DNA of 7,038 nt from NCBI GenBank assembly GCA_937924555.1, contig CALDSN010000024.1, forward strand, positions 1-7,038, written 5' to 3'. Below, in pieces: positions 1 through 4,520 of this stretch. The stretch is from an uncultured bacterium. Its GTDB lineage: Bacteria; Cloacimonadota; Cloacimonadia; Cloacimonadales; Cloacimonadaceae. Positions within the stretch are counted from its first letter, which is position 1. Each line of letters begins with the position of its first letter. The notes beneath the pieces are model-generated. The model saw nothing but the letters and a program-made list of their open reading frames with translations. It had not been told where the DNA came from and searched no databases. The position numbers were made by a program, and so were the translations under genes.

Positions 1-14
1 CAGGGAGATAATTC

Positions 15-935
15 ATGAACCGTTACACTGCCTTACTAACCAATGACGTAGAAACCACCTCCATATGGTTCAATGATTTGCGTGATGCCACCGGCGAGAA
101 GGTACTCAAGGAAGGTATGCCCCTTCTGTTGGACTTGTATCGCAAATACAATGTCAAATCCACCTTCTATTTCACCGGCTACATCGCCAACCTCTATCCT
201 GAGGTAGTCCGCATGATCATTGCCGATGGGCACGAGGTTGCCTCCCACGGCAAGTCCCATATCAAAGAGAATGGCTTCGACATCATGCCTTATGACAAGC
301 AAAAAAGGCACTTGGACTATTCCAAGAAGCTGCTGGAAGATATCTCCGGGCAAGAGGTTATCTCCTTCCGTGCACCTGCACTAAGGGTTAATAACCTCAC
401 CGCACGCGCTTTAATCGAAACCGGTTTTCGGATAGACAGCTCCATTGCCTCGCAGCGTTTTGATTTCTTTCTCTCCTTTGGCAGCAAACAAAAGCTGAAC
501 TTCCTCAGTGCCCCCAGGCTGCCATACCGCACCAAGCAGAACAACATCTTCGCCAAGGGGAACAGCCCTCTGGTGGAGGTTCCGCTTTCGGCTACCTTCC
601 TGCCCTTTGTGGGCACAACTATGCGCATCATGCCGCAGATGACTTCGTTGCAACAGAGATTGCTGCACTTCGAGAGCGGGATAAATGCCAAGCCCGTGGT
701 GTTCGGTGTTCACCCCAATGAGTTCATCGACGAGAGTTCTGAGGAACGCGTGATAAACCGTCGTTCCAGCAACCCTATCGCCTACTTGTTAACCGACTAT
801 CTGCGCGCTAACCTCAAGGTAAAGAACCTCGGTCCCAAAGGAATTGAAGTCTATGAGCAGTTCATTAAGTTCTACGCAGAGAAGAGTTATTCCATGGTAA
901 CCGTCAAAGACTATGTAGCGGAGATGTTTGACTGA
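15..935 (+). CDS. Polysaccharide deacetylase family protein (NodB-like, CE4 family)
   Basis: This 306-residue protein has the motifs of a metal-dependent carbohydrate deacetylase of the NodB/CE4 family, which removes acetyl groups (usually N-acetyl) from sugar polymers or their precursors. The first motif is TNDVE, with Asp11 and a likely metal-binding role. The HxxxH motif is SHGKSH (His78 and His82), and FRAP at 118-121 holds the conserved Arg119 and Pro121. HPNE around His233 matches the late His motif. There is no signal peptide or membrane segment, so it probably acts in the cytoplasm on lipid-linked or precursor sugars, or is exported in an unknown way. The start is supported by GGGAG at 3-7, seven bases upstream of the ATG. 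The stop overlaps the acyltransferase start (TGATG), which implies translational coupling. The family is secure; the substrate cannot be read from the sequence. The similar exopolysaccharide-locus (XrtA-type) deacetylases are the closest analogy I can offer. Confidence 0.85.
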   Translation: MNRYTALLTNDVETTSIWFNDLRDATGEKVLKEGMPLLLDLYRKYNVKSTFYFTGYIANLYPEVVRMIIADGHEVASHGKSHIKENGFDIMPYDKQKRHLDYSKKLLEDISGQEVISFRAPALRVNNLTARALIETGFRIDSSIASQRFDFFLSFGSKQKLNFLSAPRLPYRTKQNNIFAKGNSPLVEVPLSATFLPFVGTTMRIMPQMTSLQQRLLHFESGINAKPVVFGVHPNEFIDESSEERVINRRSSNPIAYLLTDYLRANLKVKNLGPKGIEVYEQFIKFYAEKSYSMVTVKDYVAEMFD

Positions 936-1567
936 TGAAAGCCTATCTCAAAGTGGAAAAGCAGCCCATGCCAAACCATGTGGAACGCCCCTTTTTAATC
1001 CAATTGGGCTACACTGCCAGGGAGCATGGTTTTACCGGGATGTTCGCCAAAACCCGCTTCCTTTGGATCCGCACCAAAGATCACTGGTTGCAGGTTATCT
1101 CCAGAATTATGCCCTTAAACGGCATCAGAGTTAAGCTCCAGCGTATGCGTGGAGTACAGATTGCCGAGCAGGTTCATATAGGGCCAATGGTCACCATCGA
1201 CGATGTGTACCCATATTTCGTTAAGATTGGAAAAGGGGTTGCCATTTCCGGGAACAACTTTATCCTCACGCACACTAAGCCCATGGTGTATCACAGCGAG
1301 GTGAGCGAAGCGTATGTGGCACCTGTGATTATCGAGGATAATGCCTGGCTTGCCATCAGCGTGGATGTGCTGCCCGGTGTAACCATTGGTGAAGGATCCA
1401 TCATCGCTGCCGGTAGCGTGGTTACGGAATCCATCCCTCCCCTTGTGTTCGCTGCAGGTGCTCCTGCAAAAGTTAAACAGGACTTAGCTCCCAAGCTGAA
1501 GAAAAACTATAGCGAAGCGGAGTTCCAGCGCATTCTGGAAAAGCGTAAAGCGGAGTTTGGTTTCTAA
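935..1567 (+). CDS. Acyltransferase with left-handed beta-helix (hexapeptide repeats)
   Basis: This 210-residue protein is a hexapeptide-repeat acyltransferase of the serine/galactoside/maltose O-acetyltransferase type, which moves an acetyl or similar group from acyl-CoA to a sugar hydroxyl or amine. The first 60 residues are a helical, repeat-free extension. Hexapeptide-like turns run from about residue 74 to 165, for example VKIGKGVAIS and VLPGVTIGEGSIIAAGSVV. His113 in LTHT is the likely catalytic base. AGAPAKV at 174-180 is the typical family ending, followed by a charged C-terminal helix. The ATG overlaps the upstream stop by one base. Its nearest SD-like sequence is GGAG at 920-923, 11 bases away, so coupled re-initiation from the deacetylase is likely. 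ATG at 968 (Met12) is a possible alternative start. Pairing with a deacetylase suggests joint control of glycan acetylation. Acceptor and acyl donor are unknown. Confidence 0.85.
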   Translation: MKAYLKVEKQPMPNHVERPFLIQLGYTAREHGFTGMFAKTRFLWIRTKDHWLQVISRIMPLNGIRVKLQRMRGVQIAEQVHIGPMVTIDDVYPYFVKIGKGVAISGNNFILTHTKPMVYHSEVSEAYVAPVIIEDNAWLAISVDVLPGVTIGEGSIIAAGSVVTESIPPLVFAAGAPAKVKQDLAPKLKKNYSEAEFQRILEKRKAEFGF

Positions 1568-1574
1568 CTCTTGG

Positions 1575-1589
1575 CAGGGTTCGCCCCTG
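1575..1589 (+). terminator. Small GC-rich hairpin after the acyltransferase gene, possible weak terminator
   Basis: Eight bases after the acyltransferase stop, CAGGG (1575-1579) pairs perfectly with CCCTG (1585-1589) around a five-base loop. ATTATT follows rather than a clean T-run. CTTGG at 1570-1574 and CCAAG at 1597-1601 could add an outer stem. The position suits a terminator for the deacetylase/acyltransferase unit, but the T-tract is poor, so the call is weak. Confidence 0.3.
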
Positions 1590-1605
1590 ATTATTCCCAA
1601 GCTGA

Positions 1606-1670
1606 ATTACCTGATCATTACCTAATCATTACGTACTAAACATGCAATGATCAGGTAATGATCAGGTAAT
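1606..1670. repeat. 25-bp inverted repeat made of 11-bp units, 15-base loop
   Basis: The left arm (1606-1630) and right arm (1646-1670) are reverse complements with one mismatch in 25 positions, separated by 15 bases. Each arm is itself a tandem repeat. On the right, AATGATCAGGT occurs at 1646-1656 and 1657-1667, followed by a partial third copy. On the left, ATTACCTGATC (1606-1616) is followed by ATTACCTAATC (1617-1627) and a partial copy. The palindrome TGATCA occurs three times (1612, 1648, 1659). As RNA this would form a long AU-rich stem. There is no T-run, transposase or obvious target-site duplication. It may be a dispersed intergenic repeat, an mRNA stability element or a binding site; the sequence alone does not decide. 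Confidence 0.8.
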
Positions 1671-1715
1671 GATACCAAGAAAGCCCTAAGGCAGATATAG
1701 AGAATTTGAACATGA

Positions 1716-1740
1716 TGTTTACCGCTAAGATAGGTAAACA
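1716..1740. promoter_or_regulatory. Perfect 8-bp inverted repeat, candidate operator upstream of the epimerase
   Basis: TGTTTACC (1716-1723) and GGTAAACA (1733-1740) are perfect reverse complements separated by nine bases. The site ends six bases before a consensus TATAAT box, so it covers the region where a -35 element would lie. That placement fits a dimeric regulator binding site acting on the epimerase promoter. No regulator gene is present in the window. An RNA hairpin role is less likely because the site lies upstream of the predicted transcription start. Confidence 0.45.
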
Positions 1741-1746
1741 CAATAA

Positions 1747-1752
1747 TATAAT
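1747..1752 (+). promoter_or_regulatory. Consensus -10 box (TATAAT) for the epimerase gene
   Basis: A perfect TATAAT lies 24 bases before the epimerase ATG. Transcription would start near 1759, giving a leader of about 18 bases that still contains the SD sequence. No good -35 hexamer is seen at 16-18 bases spacing, because that space overlaps the 8-bp palindrome. This suggests an activator-dependent or repressed promoter, or a non-standard -35. Confidence 0.45.
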
Positions 1753-1776
1753 CCCCCAAGCAAAGTAGAGGAAAGC

Positions 1777-2706
1777 ATGAAGTATTTAGTAACCGGAGGA
1801 GCCGGGTTCATTGGCTCCAATATTGTTAGTGAACTGCTGTCTCGTGGACATGAAGTGAGAGTTTTGGATAATTTTGCCACCGGAAAACGGGAGAATATCC
1901 TGCCCTTGATGAAAGACCCCAATTTAACCATGATTGAAGGTGATCTGCGCAGTTTTCATATAGTTCGGGCTGCGGTGAAGGGCGTGGATTATGTGCTGCA
2001 TCAGGGGGCACTACCCTCCGTACCCCGCTCCATCAACGACCCAATTACCTCCAACGATGTGAACATCCTGGGGATGCTGAACATCTTGGAAGCAGCCAAG
2101 GAATTTGATGTTAAGCGGGTTGTGGTAGCCTCTTCCTCGTCCATTTATGGCAACAGTGAAACGCTTCCCAAGGTGGAGACCATGCCCATTAACCCGATGT
2201 CTCCCTATGCTTTAACCAAGTATGCACAAGAGCGTTATTGCCAAGTGTTCTACCAGCTTTATGGGCTGGAAACAGTGGCACTGCGCTACTTCAATGTGTT
2301 TGGACCGCATCAAGACCCAACATCACAGTATAGTGCTGTGATACCAAAGTTTATCAAGATGATTATGCAGGACAAAGAGCCGATAATCTATGGAGATGGC
2401 AGCCAAAGCCGCGATTTTACCTTCGTGGAAAACAATGTGTGGGCAAATATTGAAGCGTGCACCGCCCCCAAGGCAGCCGGTGAAGTTATCAACATCGCCT
2501 GTGGCGAGAGATATACTTTGGTGGAGCTTGTGCAGATGATAAACAGCATCCTTGGCAAAAACATCGAGCCGAAATTCGAACAGGACAGAGCGGGTGATGT
2601 GAAGCACTCCCTGGCAGATATAAACAAGGCAAAGAACCTTCTTGGATACACAGTTAAGGTAGATTTTAAGGCAGGCTTGGAAAGAACGGTTGAGTTCTTT
2701 AAGTAA
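1777..2706 (+). CDS. NAD-dependent UDP-sugar 4-epimerase (WbpP/GalE-like)
   Basis: This 309-residue extended short-chain dehydrogenase/reductase interconverts the C4 epimers of a UDP-hexose in the cytoplasm. The NAD-binding motif GGAGFIG is at 7-13, with Asp31 as the likely adenosine-ribose ligand and GDL at 55-57. The catalytic set is Ser121/Ser122 in ASSSSIYG and Tyr144-x3-Lys148 in PYALTK. LRYFNVFGPHQDP at 169-181 matches the substrate loop of UDP-N-acetylglucosamine 4-epimerases such as WbpP. In the RAGDVKHSLAD stretch (271-281), Ser278 sits where E. coli GalE has Tyr299, human GALE has Cys307 and WbpP has Ser306. A small residue there favours N-acetylated substrates, so UDP-GlcNAc/UDP-GalNAc is the likely pair. 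GAGG at 1768-1771 is five bases from the ATG. It probably supplies the downstream phosphoglycosyl transferase. UDP-glucuronate or UDP-glucose activity cannot be excluded. Confidence 0.85.
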   Translation: MKYLVTGGAGFIGSNIVSELLSRGHEVRVLDNFATGKRENILPLMKDPNLTMIEGDLRSFHIVRAAVKGVDYVLHQGALPSVPRSINDPITSNDVNILGMLNILEAAKEFDVKRVVVASSSSIYGNSETLPKVETMPINPMSPYALTKYAQERYCQVFYQLYGLETVALRYFNVFGPHQDPTSQYSAVIPKFIKMIMQDKEPIIYGDGSQSRDFTFVENNVWANIEACTAPKAAGEVINIACGERYTLVELVQMINSILGKNIEPKFEQDRAGDVKHSLADINKAKNLLGYTVKVDFKAGLERTVEFFK

Positions 2707-2739
2707 AAACAGGATTCTTTGGTGCCTGAAGACCAATAC

Positions 2740-2745
2740 AAGGAG
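2740..2745 (+). promoter_or_regulatory. Ribosome binding site (AAGGAG) for the leader ORF
   Basis: AAGGAG is a strong Shine-Dalgarno match. It lies nine bases before a GTG at 2755 and more than 55 bases before either possible start of the phosphoglycosyl transferase, so it cannot serve that gene directly. This is the main reason to take the short leader ORF seriously. Confidence 0.5.
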
Positions 2746-2754
2746 TAACTCAAC

Positions 2755-2820
2755 GTGTTATCAGCAACACTGAACCCAAGTAATCACCATCGTTTGTTTA
2801 TCATGTGGACGGCAATATGA
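2755..2820 (+). CDS. Possible 21-codon leader peptide coupled to the downstream transferase
   Basis: A short reading frame opens with GTG after a strong AAGGAG. It runs 21 sense codons (Met-Leu-Ser-Ala-Thr at the start, Met-Trp-Thr-Ala-Ile at the end) and stops with TGA at 2818-2820. That TGA overlaps the ATG at 2817 as ATGA, the classic arrangement for translational coupling. The transferase itself has only a weak SD-like GGACGG at 2807-2812. Ribosomes ending the leader could therefore re-initiate on the transferase. There is no run of one amino acid that would suggest attenuation. It could be a chance ORF, and its peptide resembles nothing I recognise. Confidence 0.4.
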   Translation: MLSATLNPSNHHRLFIMWTAI

Positions 2821-4415
2821 AGTATAAAGCAACCAAGTATGCGCTTTTTGCCCTTGATATTGCCATTGTGGTGTTTGCATTTCTCTTTGCCGCCAAGATA
2901 CGCCCGGGAACGAAGAGGATAATTCTCCATTATTACCGTAGCTTCATACCCTTTTTAATAATCTGGGTTGGTTCAGGTGCATGGGGTGAGAAGTTCACCC
3001 TGAAGACAATTCATAGTGCTACGGATTTTATCCGCAGGATATTCAAATGTAACATCTTTGCAATTGCTATCGTGCTTGGGTTGATGTATTTCTTCGGGAA
3101 GTTCAACTATTCTCGCTACATCGTGTTTGGAACTATCCTCACCACCTTTGGGATAGAGCTGTTTGTATTCCTGAGCATATATTATGCCTTCCGTTTCCAC
3201 CGGGAGAATGCGAATTTCGCCTCCACTCGGCTAATTACCAGGTCTGCTGCGCTGGAGGAATCTCAGAGTCCTAAGTTTTTCATGGATGCCGCAAAATCAG
3301 TTCCGGTGATAAGCAACGAACCATATTCGCTCCCCGGAGTTGATGAGGCGGAAGAGAACTCCATCATGCTGCCATTGTGGGAAAAGTACTTGGCAGATAG
3401 ACCCGAGATGTTTGATTTTCTTAATGACTTTTTGGACCTCACGAAGTTCAAGAAAGACGGTACCTTGATATTGAATTCGGAGACATACTTCAATATCCAG
3501 AACGAACCAAACTGCAGCCGACAGGTGTTCCTGAACTTGCGTATGATCAACGATTACCGCCGCTTGAACTACTACTTAATCAGAGTGAATGAAATGCTGA
3601 TTGATGGTGGTGTCTTTGTGTGCATCGGCGAGACTATCACGGAAAGGCGAAAAGCATTTTACCGGAAGTATGGAAGACTACTAGGCGCATTCTTATACTT
3701 CTTTGACTTTCTGTTTAGACGCGTGATGCCCAAACTTCCGGTGCTGCAAGGTTGGTACTTCGCACTGACCAAAGGGAAGAACCGAGCGCTTTCGGAAACG
3801 GAGATACTGGGACGCTTCTACTTCTGCGGGTTTGAACTGATTAATAAGCGTGAGATTCACGGATTGATGCACTTTATCTTAAAAAAGACGCGTGAACCTC
3901 GCACGGATCCTAACCCTACCTATGGACCGTTTATCAGGCTGAAACGCAAAGGTAAGAATGGGAAGATAATATACATCAAGAAGTTTAGAACAATGCATCC
4001 TTATAGTGAGTACCTGCAGCAGTATGTTTATCAAACCAATGCCCTGCAAGAGGGTGGTAAGTTTGCGGATGATTTCCGTGTTACATCTTGGGGAACTGTT
4101 CTACGCAAGCTTTGGATAGACGAGTTGCCACAATTTATAAACTTCTTCAAGGGAGAGCTGGGATTGGTTGGCGTAAGAGCACTCAGTGAACATTACTTTA
4201 GTCTTTATCCGCCTGATATGCAAGAACTAAGGCTTAAGGTGAAACCGGGCTTGCTACCTCCATTCTACGCCGATATGCCGAAAAGCTTCGAGGAAATAGT
4301 GGAATCCGAAAGGAGATACATCCTGAGGAAGCTGGAAAAGCCACTAACCACTGACTGGATATACTTCTGGAAGAGTGTATGGAATATTCTCATCAAAAAG
4401 GCAAGGTCAAACTGA
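2817..4415 (+). CDS. Membrane sugar transferase, divergent polyprenyl-phosphate phosphoglycosyl transferase (bacterial sugar transferase family)
   Basis: This gene encodes 532 residues from the ATG at 2817, or 536 from an in-frame GTG at 2805. I prefer the ATG because it overlaps the leader stop. Four hydrophobic segments lie near 8-28, 42-56, 79-93 and 101-125. The C-terminal part from about 370 matches the bacterial sugar transferase core: KRKGKNGK, IKKFRTM at 387-393, and WIDELPQFIN with the Asp435-Glu436 pair that aligns to the PglC catalytic dyad. GVR at 452-454 replaces the usual GPR. Such enzymes transfer a sugar phosphate from a UDP-sugar to undecaprenyl phosphate, the first step of glycan assembly at the inner membrane. 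Two oddities stand out. The re-entrant membrane helix normally just before the core is missing, and residues 186-356 form a soluble segment with a methyltransferase-like strand pattern (LIDGGVFVCIGET at 261-273). PGLLPPFYADMP at 477-488 replaces the common PGITGWAQVNG. It follows the epimerase that probably makes its substrate. The family is firm; the sugar is unknown. Confidence 0.8.
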   Translation: MKYKATKYALFALDIAIVVFAFLFAAKIRPGTKRIILHYYRSFIPFLIIWVGSGAWGEKFTLKTIHSATDFIRRIFKCNIFAIAIVLGLMYFFGKFNYSRYIVFGTILTTFGIELFVFLSIYYAFRFHRENANFASTRLITRSAALEESQSPKFFMDAAKSVPVISNEPYSLPGVDEAEENSIMLPLWEKYLADRPEMFDFLNDFLDLTKFKKDGTLILNSETYFNIQNEPNCSRQVFLNLRMINDYRRLNYYLIRVNEMLIDGGVFVCIGETITERRKAFYRKYGRLLGAFLYFFDFLFRRVMPKLPVLQGWYFALTKGKNRALSETEILGRFYFCGFELINKREIHGLMHFILKKTREPRTDPNPTYGPFIRLKRKGKNGKIIYIKKFRTMHPYSEYLQQYVYQTNALQEGGKFADDFRVTSWGTVLRKLWIDELPQFINFFKGELGLVGVRALSEHYFSLYPPDMQELRLKVKPGLLPPFYADMPKSFEEIVESERRYILRKLEKPLTTDWIYFWKSVWNILIKKARSN

Positions 4416-4472
4416 AGAATAAGGAAAAAATAACTTGCCAGATTTAGGCTGCCATGTATGATGACCCCGTAA

Positions 4473-4516
4473 TTGTAATTGTAACTTAGTAATATATTTA
4501 ACGTAATTCAGGGAGG
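4473..4516 (+). promoter_or_regulatory. AT-rich upstream region and strong ribosome binding site of the secreted protein gene
   Basis: The 105-base gap after the transferase is AT-rich and has no clear terminator hairpin. TTGTAA is tandemly repeated at 4473-4484, and TAATAT/TATATT at 4490-4498 could be a -10 element, although spacing to a -35 is not standard. GGGAGG at 4511-4516, four bases before the ATG at 4521, is the strongest SD in the window and fixes the start. A separate promoter for this gene is plausible but not proven. Confidence 0.35.
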
Positions 4517-4520
4517 AATT

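Noticed and set aside
1606..1670. CRISPR array or insertion-sequence ends
   Set aside because: The 11-bp units are contiguous with no spacers, so this is not CRISPR. There is no transposase, the arms are only 15 bases apart, and no target-site duplication is visible.
1568..1776. tRNA or other structured RNA gene in the 209-base gap
   Set aside because: No tRNA-like cloverleaf, TTCGANNC T-arm or known riboswitch pattern is visible. The structure present is explained by the inverted repeats listed.
2719..2736. Terminator hairpin after the epimerase (TTGGT with ACCAA)
   Set aside because: The stem is only five base pairs, AT-rich, with an eight-base loop and no T-run. It is too weak to call, and the downstream genes look co-transcribed.
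2805..2816. GTG at 2805 as the transferase start
   Set aside because: It has no Shine-Dalgarno sequence, and it adds only four residues. The ATG at 2817 overlaps the leader stop. It cannot be fully excluded.
2755..2820. The short leader frame as a frameshifted true N-terminus of the transferase
   Set aside because: Its residues are not hydrophobic or family-like, whereas the frame from 2817 starts cleanly with a short basic stretch and a membrane segment. The ATGA overlap fits coupling better than a frameshift.
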